From: Symbiodinium kawagutii
Lineage: Eukaryota > Sar > Dinophyceae > Suessiales > Symbiodiniaceae
DNA: 64,000 nucleotides
Assembly (NCBI GenBank): GCA_009767595.1
Contig: VSDK01012891.1
Coordinates: 89,207 to 153,206, forward strand
Direction: 5' to 3'
The notes under the pieces are model-generated. The model made no database searches. It was given only the letters and a program-made list of their open reading frames with translations, and was not told where the DNA came from. Numbering within the stretch: the stretch's first letter is position 1; every line of letters begins with the position of its first letter. Positions 44,901-60,200 of the stretch are shown piece after piece. A program made the translations under genes and the position numbers.

Positions 44901-46833
44901 CCCCTGTAAGCTATTCTGTGCAAGAAGGGCATATCAGAGTACATACCCATTTTCTATGCTTGGCACAAGAGTGAACAGAACTTTCGCAGACATGGGACGA
45001 AAATCCCTGAATCATTGTAACATGAGGTATTACGCTGATGCAGGGGCACCCATTCATGTTGCTACTAGGTGCTACAGGATTTTTTCAACGGCAATGACCA
45101 AGCACTCGAACCCATTGACAATGCCTCGCTTTGGAAATTCATAGGATTCGTTCTCGACAAGAACGAAGAGTTCATTTGTATCCCTACTGTTTGAGACAGT
45201 TGGTTAACGCCGGACAAGTGCTAGTTAAGCCCAGCTACGCAAGTAAACTAGCAGCTCTAAATGCCTGGGGGCTCACCTTTCTGATTAAGAGACGCCATTG
45301 AACAAGCCAGCCACGTCCACTGCCTGTTACAGCTGAACAGCTGGGGGGACCCCGTCAAGTGTAGGTCAGGGAGACCGCAGATGTGCCTCCAGGATTGTGG
45401 CGTTTGCAAATGCGTGCCAGAAGACACCTGCACATCAGGATGGTGCATGGCTGGAGGCGCACCGACGGCCGATGTTGACCATCAATCATCGTGGAAGATT
45501 ATGAAGCATCATTAACAACACCGGTATCGACCATCATTATCCAGAACCGGGATAAAGAAGTACTGATTAGTCGTTCTAAGTGAGTTACAACCGAAGTTAC
45601 TCAGCAGCTACTAAGTCGGATGACAATCCAACTAACATTCGAATCAGAAGACGTTTCAAACGATGATGAGGGCAACCTAGTCACCAAAACGTTTGCAAAA
45701 ACGAATGCAAAGCAGATGTTGATAGTGATTTGTTGGTGGTAGTTTATTCAAACACTCCGGCAGGTTCATAATCCATAATCATCAATTCAAATCGTTAGTC
45801 ATTCATCATTAACCATCACTAATCATCATTGACAATCATTAACCATCGAATCGCGGTGTGTCCCTTTACTTTTTCTGTGCTTGACATGAGCCCTGTTCAC
45901 CGTAATCATTGCTATCCCCTGGTGGAGATCGATGCAAAGTCATCATCTCGCCACATCCTAGGAACGATAGCTTGGGACCTTTCACCGCAAATTCTCATCC
46001 TCAGCAGTTCCGGAGTATGATTTGGGAGTCGTACCTCCTGGCCTTTGCCTTCACAAGCCACTGCAGCCATGTTTTTTCGTCCTTGATTGGGCCTTGGGTT
46101 CCGCAGTAAGGCAACGACACCAGGATCTCCGCAGCCTTTGCGGTGGCAATGTTCCGAAGGCGACAACCACGGTAACGCATCCGTTAGTCACATAGCTATG
46201 GTACTATGACCAATGAACCACCACTATGGTATACCATGAATGGTTCGCCACATCAGAGTGGTATATACCAGCGCCAAGTCAACTATGATATTAGTGGATT
46301 CATGTTGGTAAGCCGCCACTGCTTTTGACATCAATCGCTGGTGATTTACCATCAAATATCGGGGGGGGGGGGGGTTCATGTGAATCTACGGACCATCAGT
46401 CATGCGGCGTGCCCCTAAAATTCCTAAAACTGATGGCTTTCCTATGACAAAATCATGGCCACCGGGTGGTTTTTCTGATCGCGAACTGAACAGCTGGATG
46501 GTGCTCGGCCACGGCCGGACCCAGCTTGGCGCCACGGGCAGGACCTGGCATTGCCAACAGCAGCAACGTGGATCCCGACACCAATGTGTCTATGAGGCGC
46601 GGTGACCCCGCGAGTGTGGGCCATGAAGGATGAGTTGCAGTGCTGCCCTGAACCTTCCAATGAGTTGCCGTGATTCATATTGGGGCCAAGTACCAAATGA
46701 AATGCTTGAATCTTTTTGTCATGATTCAGAACGTTAACTTGATGATAGTTGACAATGTGAACCTGCTGGATGCTCGAACCCAAAGATGCCCAAGGACACT
46801 TGCAACCCAACGTGTTTGTTTTTAGCCGTAAGT

Positions 46834-46905
<72 letters not shown>

Positions 46906-49044
46906 CTTTTTGGGGGGGGGTCATGGACAGCGGGGGTTCCAGGGTTCCACAATTGCGCTGTCAACTAGGATCAGCTATGTTCATGCTATTGACGAAATTT
47001 ATCCACAGGTGACCATCACTGTCAATGTTTGCAAACGGTTATTGTTGCCTGGATCATGTTTTTGAATCCTTGCTTGCTGTTGGCATCTCTTGCCATTCAT
47101 CGTTGGCCATGATCAACCATGAAGCACCCATCAACCATGACTATTCCTGTAATGTGATGGTTATTTTCCCACTGAGTTACCCATGAGTTAACCATGATCA
47201 ATGCCTGTAATGTGATGGTTATCAACCATCTTGGTATCAATCATGTAGTCCTTGTACTTATACCCATGAATTAACCATCATCAATGAGGAATTCAACCAT
47301 GATGGTCAATCATGATGAACCACTCACCATTGCTGGTTGCCACGGCAGCTTCAGGCCATCCAGTGTGGTAGGATGCCCTGAAAGCCACTGGGCAAAGGGG
47401 GCGGCCATGGTTGATGCATGGTGACTTTCCTGGTTGCGAAGGATGGTTTAGATTGGTTGGCAATGGCTGAGAATTGTTGTTAAGAATGGTTATTAGCCAT
47501 GTTTGTTAATGATGGTTATCAGCAATGCTTTCTAGTGATGGTTATTAGCAATGTTCGTTGATGATTAGTAGGATCCAGCTGTTTGCAAGCATCAGTTTAA
47601 CCATGGCTGGTGATCCAACGTCAAAGATGGGGAGTTCACTTGGCAACCGGACCTACCACCAACAGTGGTGAATAATCAGGGATCACCAGCCAAAACTTTG
47701 ACGGAAATATAACATCCAGTGATGAATATCAATGCATGTTGTTTGGTTTCCATCATTCTTGGTCATGCCCAGTAGTGGCTGACAAGTAGTACTCAGCATA
47801 GTGATCAATATGCTGGTTTAGCAATGGGGATATCGATATTAGCCAACAATAAAAAACCAACATGACCGGTGGTTTCATGCTTTTACCCATCAAAAAGCAA
47901 GCAGAACTGGGCGCATTTTTTCATGTTTATTTGTGCTTCGTAATGGTTCATGATGGTTGCTTTGTGCTTCGCCACATGGGGGGGGGGTTCAAAATAGGAG
48001 ACCCGCCCCACATCCCGTTTATTAATCATTTGCATTGGTAAACCAGCCATTCTTAGGGTCCCCTATGGCTTGAGAAACCCCCATGTGAAACGTGATCAAA
48101 GCCATGACGATATGGTTGTGTTGATGACCAGCGCAGTGGGCTGAGTACCATGGCTATGGGTCAACACCAAAGGTTTCTAGGGAATCACTGGATGAGTTAT
48201 CAACCAGGTATAACATGTGAAAAAACTATGAGATGAGTTATTTCACGGATTTTTTTTCACATCCTTTTTTCACACGTTAGATGCAGCAGTTATAGACCGG
48301 CTTGATGACTTATGGACCAGTTCGCCAGCATAAACTGGTGATAAACCAGTTGTTAGTCCCTGGTTCTTGCTTATGATGTGAGGAGTTATCACCTGGTTGA
48401 CAAAGAGCGTCATCATTATCCAAATGGAGATGGGTCACGGTAAAGCATAGGGGGGCAATAGCCAAGGGATACTGTCCATGAATAGAAGAGGTCCTCACCA
48501 ATAGACCGGTCCTAACCACCGTATGGGGTCCCTTGCCCTGGTCAACACGGTACCAAAGACGAACCACAAAGCAGCCACCACAACGAACAATGACCACAGC
48601 AGCTGCCAATCACCAACAATAAGTGTACCAACACCCAACAAGAACCAACAGAAAGCCAACAGTTCCAGAGGAATATGTTGAACCCCCATTTCTTGTGGCT
48701 TCGTTCGGTCCTTGGTTCCTGCCCAGATCATGTGGATTGCGGACCTTGCATGTGCGTGCCCAGTTCAACGTTTCGTGGCAGCGGCGTCCAGGTCGCCAGG
48801 GTCGTCCAGGGCCAAACGAAGCAAGGGCACCACAATGGAAACACGGATTTTTGGAGTTCTCCCAATGGTTTTCCATTTTGCATATGGCTATAGGTCAATA
48901 TTAACCAACCAATTTCATGGAGGATGATGACCAACAATAATGGGGAAACACAGATTTTTGGATATACGGGTTTTAAATATGAGCCATTATAAAACAAACA
49001 ACTCATTTGATATTTTATTTTACAACTCACTCATTATTACTAAT

Positions 49045-49133
<89 letters not shown>

Positions 49134-51209
49134 CTTTTCTACTTTTTGAGTTTCTCGTACCCTGAGCCGAGCATCATGGGAAGAACATCCGGGCCATCTT
49201 CGAAGTGTTTTGATTCGCTGAACAAACCTAAGCCAACGATAATCAATCATGGTCTTCAAGCATGACCACTATCAACTATCATGATATAACTACTTGGATG
49301 TGCACCCCCGCAACTAGTAATTGGGAACATTCACCATGGTTAGTGACAGAATTAGTTCAACTACTTGGATGTGCATCCCCGGCGACTGGGAGCTAACCAT
49401 GATTATAGCCCCAGCTGCACATCCAAGCACCCTTTAGGGTGCAACTTCCCATGGTGACCCCAGGTGCACCTGGTGCCCGGGCAGCGGCAGCGGCGGCGGC
49501 GCGCCGCCGCCCGTGGTGGCCCCGGTGGCGCCGCGAAACTCCACGGTGCCGTTCTGTCCACAGTGCCCCGGACAGCGAGACGTGGCGGTGAATGATGGAG
49601 GTCATGGTGACGTTGATGATGCCATTTCTCGTTAATGATGGTTACATGGTTGAGAAATGATAATTGATGTTTACTTGATTGTTAATGATTGGTGATTAAT
49701 GATAAACGATGATGCTTGATGATGGTGGTCATTACTGATGGTGATCTTCGTTCACCATCAACCATACTGATGGTGATGTCCGTTGATGATTGGTGGTTGA
49801 TGATGCTTAATGATGTTTACTTGATGGTTAATGATTGGTGATTAATGATAAACGATGACGGTTGATGATGGTTACATGGCTGGGAAATGATGATTGATGT
49901 TTACTTGATGGTTCATGGTTGGTGGTAGATGATGGACAATGATGGTTGATGGTGATTCATGGTGATTCGTTTAATGGGGGAGTGCTAGGCAGACAATTGT
50001 TGTTCGATGATCGCTAAATATGGCTACCTGATGGTTGACAAGAAGCTAGGAACGGCTAGTAGTGGTTGAATGATGTGTAGTGGATAGAAATGGATCAGAT
50101 TGTCATGGTTAGGTAGTGCCATATGTGTTCAGTGCTGCCAACTATCACCAACAACTCGTTAGTGGTAAGCAATGGGCAATCCAGAATTGCTAATGATAGG
50201 TAATCATGGTTTAGAAAGACGTTGGTGATGGTGAGTAATGGATGATATTAACAACGGTCAACAGCGATTGTGGAGAATGGTGGATGAATCATATCATTAT
50301 GCTTGATCATGCTTGATAAGCTGGCCAATGGAAACGAACCGGACAAAAAAAAATAGCCACGATCAACGACTGAACAGCTAATGATCATAGCACATCACAT
50401 TTGGTGAATATAGGTGAGGCACGAATTATCACCTACTCATCAATCCTATCAAGACTGATCAACAACAACTATTTGCGACTTGGCTTGCTGCAAGCTGGGC
50501 CTCTAGGCTTTTCCTGGGTGAAGATCAGCAGCTACCCACATATGCATGTGTGCATCTGTGCGTGCCAGTGTTTGTAAGAGAATGCCTGCCGCTCTCCGTG
50601 GATATTGCAGCTGTTTAGTGGGATTCTGGTGTGACTATGGAATAAATCAAGCAAGCCACCTGAGACAGATAAAACCAACCTTTGGTGTTTGATTACTAGT
50701 TCGAGGGCTACCCATTGCATCAATGTCCTTTCGCAAGCTGTCTCTGCTTGGATGTGCAGAGCAACTGTCCAGAGTTAATGTCCAGAGTTCATGGGAGCCA
50801 CCTTATAGGTGAACGAATCCCAAACAAACCACAGCTTCATGTCACGTTTGCCGTGCACATTGCGTTGCTGCTGTTGTGACCATCGTGCCCCAACGCACCG
50901 TGACACCTAGGGACTACGTGGATTGTGGAAGCTGTTTGTGTGTCCCTGAGGCTGGGAACGGCAACCAGTGGTGAAGTGGTGGATTTTCCACAGGTAGGTG
51001 AACCTTGGTAGGTTCGTGGTCTCAGAAATCAGGACCAAAAAACACAGCACCAAGCAACGGCTAGAGCTAGTGGGATCAGGTCACCATCGGCCAAACTATG
51101 GGGGAGTTCTGCTACCATTGGCTCTTCAGCTGTCATAAGAGATGGGAACGATTCAAATCGTCGGGTAGATCCAGCTCTTTGAAGATGCTTACCACGGCTA
51201 GTGAAGGTC

Positions 51210-51266
<57 letters not shown>

Positions 51267-54200
51267 CGCTATCATCATGGTAAGATATGGGAGTATGCTC
51301 CATACCTATTACCATGATAGCTATGACTATGGATTAATGATAATTATCATGGTCATTACAATGGTTGATGCGGGTAGACAATGGTAGCTGATAGCTACGT
51401 TTGATGATGCTAAGCTGCGAAGTGGCCCAACCAAGAAGTAGCCAAACTGGGCAGGTCGCAAGCCTCGTTGCTTGCGGTGGCTAATCACCGGGACCGGCCC
51501 GTCGGTAATGTCGGTGAGTTGGTTGGTGCATGATGGCTTAGCACGGAAAATTTTGGCGAGTTAGTGATTAATGTTGCTTCTTAGGGAATAAGTACGAGGA
51601 TAATGCTGCAATCATTGGAGAGTGGCCATCAATTATCAAACATGTCGGTGTTCCACAAAACAGGGCAGCGCTCAAACCGTTGGAACTTCTCCCACCGTTT
51701 TTGATGAGGCCAAGATCGTTTTCGCGAACTGGAGATGTAAACCGGATCCTGCTATTGGTGCTTTGGTCAGAAGCCAAAAGTGATATTTACCCAACACAAC
51801 TAGTGGTTGATGAGGGCTACCCTCCTTGATGTGGTGGCAGGCTTATATACGCTGTGGAATGAGACTTGGTTGCTAGCCCCTGTCCCCGTCATGAGCCATC
51901 ATTGACCATCCACTGACGATTATGAACCACCAATGAGCATGATTCATGATTGTCAAGCACAATGAACAGTCACAATCCTTGACAATGAAATGGTTGCTGC
52001 TTGATAAGCAACCCATTTGCAGTGACTTAGAAACCAAGATCACCAGCGATTCCCCGTTGGCTTCGAGGACACTTGTTCCAGCTGTCCACATGTTCCATCG
52101 CAGCCGCTGCCGGCACCACTGCCGATGCTTGGACGAGCATAGCGAGTCACGGATGGCACGATGTCGAGAATACCGGAGAACCAAAGACTTGAGCAATGCG
52201 TATGTAGCATACAGATGTTACATATGTACATGTATGTATTCATTTACTTATTTGTTTATTGATTTATTCATTTAATTTTTATTTGTTTATTGATTTATTC
52301 ATTTATGTTTTTTTTAATTTAATTATTTATTTATTTATTCATTCATTTATTTATGCATTTATTTATATATTCATTTATTCATTTATTTATTCATTTATGT
52401 ATTCATTTCTGTATTTATTTATATCATGTATTTTGTTGTTTTGATACCATAAACATATGTATAAACAGATCTAGATATACATTGCTTTTGCAGGCATGAA
52501 ATAGAATCACACAGTAGGCTGTTTTGGTATGCTATGATGTGCTTATCTACCCCTGTTTATATGGCAAGAGTGGTAAGGAGCCCATAACTTGAAAATATGC
52601 CGCTTTGGGAAGCAATCAAACGGCACCAAAGTTGTCCAACAGTTCAAATCTCATCGAATTGTGTTGTCGCGAGTTCTTGTTTTCTACCAGATAGCCGCCG
52701 TATCATTGTACCAGGCCTTCTAGCCACCTCCTCCGTGAAAACGCAACAATGCCCATATCAAGCATGATCCCGCAAACATCATCAACGAAAGGGTGACTGA
52801 TTTGCCCAGCATAAGTCTGGCAGCCTGGTTTGTGAAGAGTGGCATTTTCTACAGCAGAAATTCAACATGAGGATCAACAATCAACAGGGAACACCCTCAT
52901 GGCGAGAACGGTTATCTACAAAAGACCACTAAAGACTGCTAAAGGTGAAACTAAAAGCAGGAAAGCAATAGATGCCTTGACGGAAAGCAAGGGACAAGTG
53001 CCATCCAAATCAGACAGTTTGCGTATTGTTGGAGCCTGCGAGCTGGGTATACCCACCGCTGCGGTATCACGCTCAACTAAGGAACACCAGTTCAAGGCCG
53101 TCAGAAATCCCTGGCTGCCCCGAGGGGAACGTGGACTGCGGCACCTGTCTTTGTGTGTCTCGGCATGTTCCGTGAGGATGTTCCCGGAAACATGGGTCAA
53201 TAAGTCAAGGCTAATACTGGCATAGGTATTGAATTGATGCCAAACTGGCTAATACTAGCAATTGGCATCGTTAATGCTGGCTAATCGTGATGAACAATGG
53301 CTAGTGATCGCCAAGGATTGGTTGATCGGCAAAAAGGTGGCTTTGGCAACGCCAAAAGCCCCACTCACTTGGTCGCTTCCGTCTTTCTTCCTGTACGATT
53401 GCCCGAGTATAACCACGCTATTAACCACCTATTTGGTTGTGGGTGGGCTAACTAGTGCAGAATCATTAGCCATGAAGTGTTCCCCCAAGCTTGGTGAATT
53501 TATCCCCTACTATCTATGCTTATACATATATATTATATCCTTGCCTACTAATATATGTATGCATATGAACTGTAAAACTGTACCAACAAAACTGTTGGGG
53601 AATCCCCCCTACTATCCCCTACTATCTGGTTCCCATCGTTGCAACCGCTTGACCCACCGAGGTGCCAGAGAGCAGCTGCCGCTGGTGTCCAGGAGAGCGT
53701 TGCCCGCGTTGCAACCGGCGTGTGGGGACCGGGGCCACGGTGGTCGTAGCAGCAGCGTAGCTGACGTGTGCATCGATGGATGGCGGATGCTGAGCGCTGG
53801 GTCAATACTCAACAAGAATGGGGGATGACCACCACCAATAGGGAAAGCAATGAGCGGATCATGATGTATCATGACTCATCATGAGATGTATCATGAATCA
53901 TCATGAGATGTATCATGAATCATCATGATGATAATTGCTGGATGGTGGATGGCGAGCTGGATCAAGGCTTCCATCAACCAACAAATGGGGGATAAGTTCA
54001 CCAACGATGATAAGGAAAACAATGCTCAATGATGGAGGAACAAGGGGTACAGGGTTTTGACCCATAGCCAGATGGTGGATCATGATGTATCATGAATCAT
54101 GATCCACATGTATCTCAACCAATCATGCTGATGGTCCTCAATGATGTTTTGCGGCTGGTGCATCTTCGATATTGTCAGTAGGGTCACTATTAGTAGGTGC

Positions 54201-57200
54201 GTTTTTCTTGTCACCAACTAATCATTGATTTAAACCAACGACATTAATGAGGGCCAACTTTTTGGTTGATCATAAAGAAAATATGGGAGCCGTCATGAGC
54301 CAACCTGTAGTTGTTGGGATCATACGTGTTGCTCTTGTCTCTGGTGGTAATGACATATTTTCTGACGATGCTGTCCTTGCCTTTGCTGGTGGCGCTCTTT
54401 GCCTTTATTAATGGCGCAGATCATGTGATGTGGACAGCGTTGCTGCTGTCATTCTTAATGACCTATCATTCATCACTGTTATGATTAACCACGATCATTA
54501 ATGACCAATCCCTATAATCACGCTGATGAATGATCACTTCTATCAATCAGCGTTATAAATTTAATCAATCACTATAACTTTATGACTCCAGCTAATGAAT
54601 CACTTCATCATTCAGCGTATCACTACTATTGATCACTACTAACCCTAATTGAATAATCACTAGTTGATCATTAACCATGATCAATCACTAGTTACTCACT
54701 TCATCACCAACCGTATCACTTCCAAGGATCACTACTGACCCTACAGCTTGCAATCCGCCCAGCTCCAGGAGCCAATACGGGCGGCGGCAGCGGTAGCAGC
54801 CCCATCCCTGTGACCTCGCCTTCGAAGGCCCAGATCCACAGCTGGTTGGGCCAGGTCAAGCAGGTAACCAACTACTGGTTGCAACCATTAATGGTTATGG
54901 GTATAACCAGCTGTTGGTTATGAGTCAATTAAAGTGGTTATAACCAGCTATTGGTTATGATTATAACCAGCTATTGACCCAATTGTTGGTTATAACCATA
55001 AAGAATGGGTCAATACTAAACAACTATTGGCTATGAGTTAATAGTAGGCTGTAATCAGTTTGTTCATAATGGTGAATTAAGTTAATAAGCATAAATAACA
55101 GGTTTGGCTATAATAGTCAAATTGTAATATAAGGCTTCATATTAGGCTACAACCAACAAAAATTAGGGGGCATACCAGCTATTTATGGCTATGGGTCAAT
55201 ATGATTTAACCAATAATGGGGGATAAGATCACCAACAATTTCATAGGGAAAACGTGCTGGTTAATGATAGAGGAACACACCACGACTGGGTGGATTACAG
55301 CTACTATCGGCTAGTTTTTGTTCGGCTTTTGGGGATATGATTGATTTACCATTTTTCGCCACGAAGGCCGTTAGACTTTTAGCAAGGGATCTAGTCAAGC
55401 CACCAAGACTAGTAGATAGGAATGGGAAGCTTTGGGCTAAGTAGTGGTGTATTTAATGGTGGTTGGTGGCGCAATTAGTGGTTAAAGATGGTTTGTTGAA
55501 TAGTTCATGATGGGTGCTTTTTCTTTCAGGGGTGAAATGATGGCTGTTAGTGGTTCAATGATGGCAAAATGATGGCTTAATTAGTAGCTTCCTGGGTTTC
55601 ATCAACCTGGTTCATTGTGACTTGATCAACGGGGTATGAATCTTTTCACTGAAGCTCTGGTTAATCAACCATGGTTTTCCTATGAAGGCCTTTCAACCAT
55701 TGTTGATGTGAATGATCGACAGGTTGAAGGGTGAATGATTTTCCTAAGGTGTAACATACGGTTGGTTGAACCATTTCTGATATTTTTTAGCCATAGTTCA
55801 ACGGATTGATGCGAATGGGAATCGTTGGTCAAACGGTTCATGAGACTGATAAGAATATGATGAGAATAGTTTCTTATGAATGCTTATCAAGCATGATATG
55901 AACACTTCATATCAATGGTGAATTGGAATCTGATGGAAGTGGTTCTCGAACGGTATCTGGGGGGCTTCACTCAACAACCACAGTTGATATGAATTGCTAG
56001 TGGCGAAATCTCAATGTCACCAGGCATTTTGTTCAATGCTTTGATGCTATGCCGTTGAGGGTGGCAGCTTGAAACCCAAAACCCACAGCGATGATGGCTC
56101 TGCAGGTGCCCATGTGCCCCGCCAGCTACGTGGACTGCGGCGTGTGCAGCTGCGTGGCCGAGTCCACCTGCCAGTTCTGCCGGGAGGCGCCCACCACGCC
56201 CACCACCACGACGACGAGGAGCACCCGGACCACCCGGACCACCACGGAGGCCACGACCACCGAGGAGATCACCACCACAGATGCACCTGGGATCGGAAAA
56301 TCACCAGTTTTTAGAGGAAAACCTAGCAAAAGATCCGGTTTTTATAGGAAAACCTAGCTAGAAATGGTGGATTTGGCTGGCAAATGAAGGTGGTTTAATA
56401 GAAAATCCATGATTTATAGCTGGTTTTACCTCTAGAAAGTGCTTGATGTTACCAGGTGAATTTGCCAGATTTGGTGGCAAGAGTTGAGACTTCAGATTCA
56501 GTTGCCTCAAAATGGGGTCTGCATGTTGATGAAGGATGAACCTGCCAGTGGCTTGATTGGTGTCGACCTGGTGTGTTGGGAGTTACCATCATTCATCATC
56601 CATCCATCCATACATACATCCATCTATTTATCCATGATCATCCTCATCGCGCCAGTCGAAACTCCGGGCGACTGCACCGGTTGCTGAGGATGAGACTACC
56701 GACGAAGCTGTTACCACAACGGCCGTGGCAACGACAACGAGTTCGGCTACAAGTGGCCCACACATCGTGTCGCGACCCTCCATGGTGCCATACTGCCCAC
56801 CGAGTGACCTGACTCCCAGCTGGGGACGAGCAGGAAGGGACCATTTCTGGAGCACATTTCTACCTCTTTACTTGGGAGCCAACTGGATAGGCCTTCGATG
56901 ATTATTGAAATATTAGGCATAAGTTGACAGATCCAATAGAGGATTCTCGAGTGCATTCAATTTGGCGAAAAAACGTAGCTGCGCTCCTCTTTTTCATTTG
57001 CTGTTTTTAGTTGTTCATTGTGAAGCATCAATAAATCATGAATCGTTCATTAACTAGAAACTGATCATTCACCACTACATGATCATTACTAAGCATCGTT
57101 CCTAACCATCAATTAATCATTCAGCATTAATCATTGACTATCAAGTAATAGTTAATCATTACATAACCATCATTACTAACGAGTATAAATGCTGGTGCCC

Positions 57201-60200
57201 CGTTGGTGGTGCCCCGTGGCGGTGCCGGGCTGAGGCTACGTGGACTGCGGCACCTGTCTCTGTGTGGCCGAAGCCACCTGCATCGTTTGTCCCGGCGCCT
57301 GGACGAATCCCACGGACGAGGGTCACATTACGACCACGCCGAGCTCGGTGCCCTACTGCCCCGCAAACTACGAGCCATGGCGGCACATGGCATGGCATAG
57401 CTTGGAAAAATTGAGCAAGAAAACCCAATGATAACATTATCTTATGGAAAAAGTGATCGGAAAAAACTGAGCAGAGCTTTAGTCCAAGCTTTGAGCTTTG
57501 ATCTTCAACTGTGAGACTGAGATATGTTGGGATTTCTTTGCACGATGTAGAGAGAGAGGTCTGCATTGACATGTCAGCAGATGTTCGTCACATTCGTACA
57601 TGATGTCGCCGATGTGGACCTCATGTGTGTGTGTGGTCAGAACCCTCGCACAATGAAGAGCCAATGGCTGGCGATCTAAGTGTAATGTGGGGAGCATGGG
57701 CAACCAACACTGTGAATGGAAGATCTGTGCAGGTTAGGTGGACTGATAGAGTTTGATTGCTTTGGTGATATGCTTGGTATCTTATTGTTTGATCCCAAAG
57801 GATAACCAACAAACAGGTGGAATGAGGCCACCAACAGTGCCAACTGTTGTAGGGGTGCAATGTAAGACTGTTCACCAAAAATATATTGGAGTGTGTCTAT
57901 GCACGGATCATTCATGTCTCATGGTCGCTCAATGATTTTTGATGGTTGGTAACGCTTCAGAATAGCAAGCAAGCAATGGCCAGATCAATCTGGAATTCAA
58001 GATCAGAATCCATTCCCAGCAACTACTAGCAATCATGAACTGACCCTCATGGATTGGATTGGATATTTCATAGAAGATCATGTCCAGCAAAGTATGGTCA
58101 ACTTTGGTCAGCGGTTGGTGATTGCGGCTTAGATACCAATACTATTGAAAGGCCATCAGATCAAAGTAGCCACCCTCATTCAACCATCACGAGCCATTAT
58201 GAACCACCAATCTAGAGGTCGAGTTGCTACAGCTGCCACTGAACCCGCGATCTCGTTGGCCAAACATCGCTGATTGGTCACTTGATCATCTTGATTCGCC
58301 ATCGCAAAAACCAACTCCAACTCCACCTCCAATCCAACCACCAACCAACAATAGTAGGAACATACCAACTCCAACCCATGAACCCCACCAATCAACTCCA
58401 ACTCCAACCACCAATCCAATCCTACCAATCCAACCACCACCCAACCAGCTCCAACCAACTCCACCTCCACCCAACCAATCCTACCACACCTCCACCCAGC
58501 AGCACCTTCTCTTCAGGTGGATTGCGGCACCTGTTTGTGCGTCCCTTCGTCCTCCTGTCAGTACTGCCCCGGTGCCTGGTCCCCGGGCCCCGCGCCCACA
58601 CCAGCACCACCGGGAGCGACGACCACCGCGGCACCGAGCCCAAGTCCTGGACCGCAGATCGTGTCGAGACCCTCCACGGTGCCTGGGGCTGCGGAGCGGA
58701 GATGATGATGGGAATGAAGATGAGACTGAGTTAAGTTAAGATGAGTTAAGTTGATGATGAGTTAGGTTGAAGATGATGGGAATGAAGATGGTGAGTTCAG
58801 TTGATGAGTTAAGTTGATGATGGGTCCTAAGTTTGATGATGGGCCCCAAGATGAATTGAATAGTTAAGTTGTGGTCAGGTTGTATAGATGATGATGGTGA
58901 TGGTGGTGGGTTAGATTGTTGTAAAGTTCTCGTTATGGTTGGTGATGGTCATTACTATGTTGTTGTGGTTGATGACTACTGATGGGGTGGTTTTGGTGAG
59001 TGATGCTGAATGAGAATTAATGATTGTGTGTTTACATGTTGGCATTTGTGCATGAGTTCATGGAAGAGAGCTCATATCGCCCGTGCGGCATTTTCGTCTC
59101 ATTCAATGTTGCTTCAGTCCAGTCCTGTTCAACCATGAAGAAGGTAGAGACACCATGGAAATGCATGTACTTGGGGGTAACATAAACTACACTTGATTGC
59201 CGTATGTAGGGCAAAGATACCCACAACTATGTATATGGTAAACCTCTACTGAATAGTCAAGTTTAGCAGTTCTTGTCCTGGAAGCCAAGAATCACCATTG
59301 TTCATGGGTAAACCAGCTATTTCTATTGTGAATATTGACAGATTCTTGGCATCATGTCATCCGCATGTCCAGTTTCTCAGAGTGTCACCACTGGCTGCCA
59401 TCTGAAGAAGAAGCCCTAAGGCCACGGATGATATGGGCCCCCCAAGCATCCCGAGCTCAACTCAACTTGGGGAGTACAGCATTTATCAACGAAGCCACAT
59501 TCCCACCGTACCTGCTGGCTGCACTTCTTGACGTACAAATCGACCCAAGTCTCATGTCTTTCTCTCGCAATCTCCAAGGGTTATTGTGAATGATCCTTGG
59601 TCAGCCAACCAGCCAACCAGCCAACCACAAGCAATCGCAACCAACCACAACCAACCCACCACCAGCAACCAGCATCACCAACGACCTGAGGTGCCATATT
59701 GCCCTGCCAGCTACGTGGATTGCGGCACCTGCCTTTGCGTTCCGTTCGCCACCTGCCAGTGGTGTCCAGGACTGGTGATCGTGGCGGTTCTCCCAGCAGT
59801 GGCTACAACCTGCCCATGACGCAAAGAATGTGGGGACCCCACCATGGGTCGAAGAGATATCCAGGTTAGAAACTCACCTTGCAAGTTTGCCGGGTCAATC
59901 ACCGGTTGAGTAGTGTGGTTTGTCCACAGGCCCCAAGCGGTTGCTCTAACCATCAATTGGTCCATGAGTCGCAAGCAATTGATGATGACGTAAAATCATC
60001 AATCATCAGTTCCTACCATCAATTCAAGTTCATTCTCAATGCTTAAGCTGCTGAATTGGATGTTCATTCATGGTTCATGATGGCTAGCAGCTAGGAACCG
60101 CAGCTCTTCGCCAGGAGCCTATTCCACCAGCCCGGTGCATCCAACGCATCCGGCCCTACCGCCTCCCCGACCGCCCACGGGACACATCAGCAGCCGACCC

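Larger units (their letters stand above)
48770..49463 (+). other. intron (GT...AG) with palindrome B7 and (ATG)n
   Basis: A truncated family B element (48885-48955) and an (ATG)n microsatellite (49045-49133). Confidence 0.65.
54855..56105 (+). other. intron (GT...AG) with repeat E and B6
   Basis: Tandem-like TAACCAGCTATTGGTTAT words (54885-55040), dispersed repeat E copy 2 (55083-55185) and element B6 (55186-55275). Confidence 0.6.

Noticed and set aside
46802-46968. Poly-Val / poly-Leu / poly-Asn / poly-Thr ORFs
   Set aside because: Translations of the (GTT)n microsatellite.
58180-58739. Large ORFs on both strands around the A/C-rich stretch
   Set aside because: The low-complexity CCAATCCAACC words lack stops. 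Only the Cys exon at 58517-58678 is supported, in a frame fixed by the motif.
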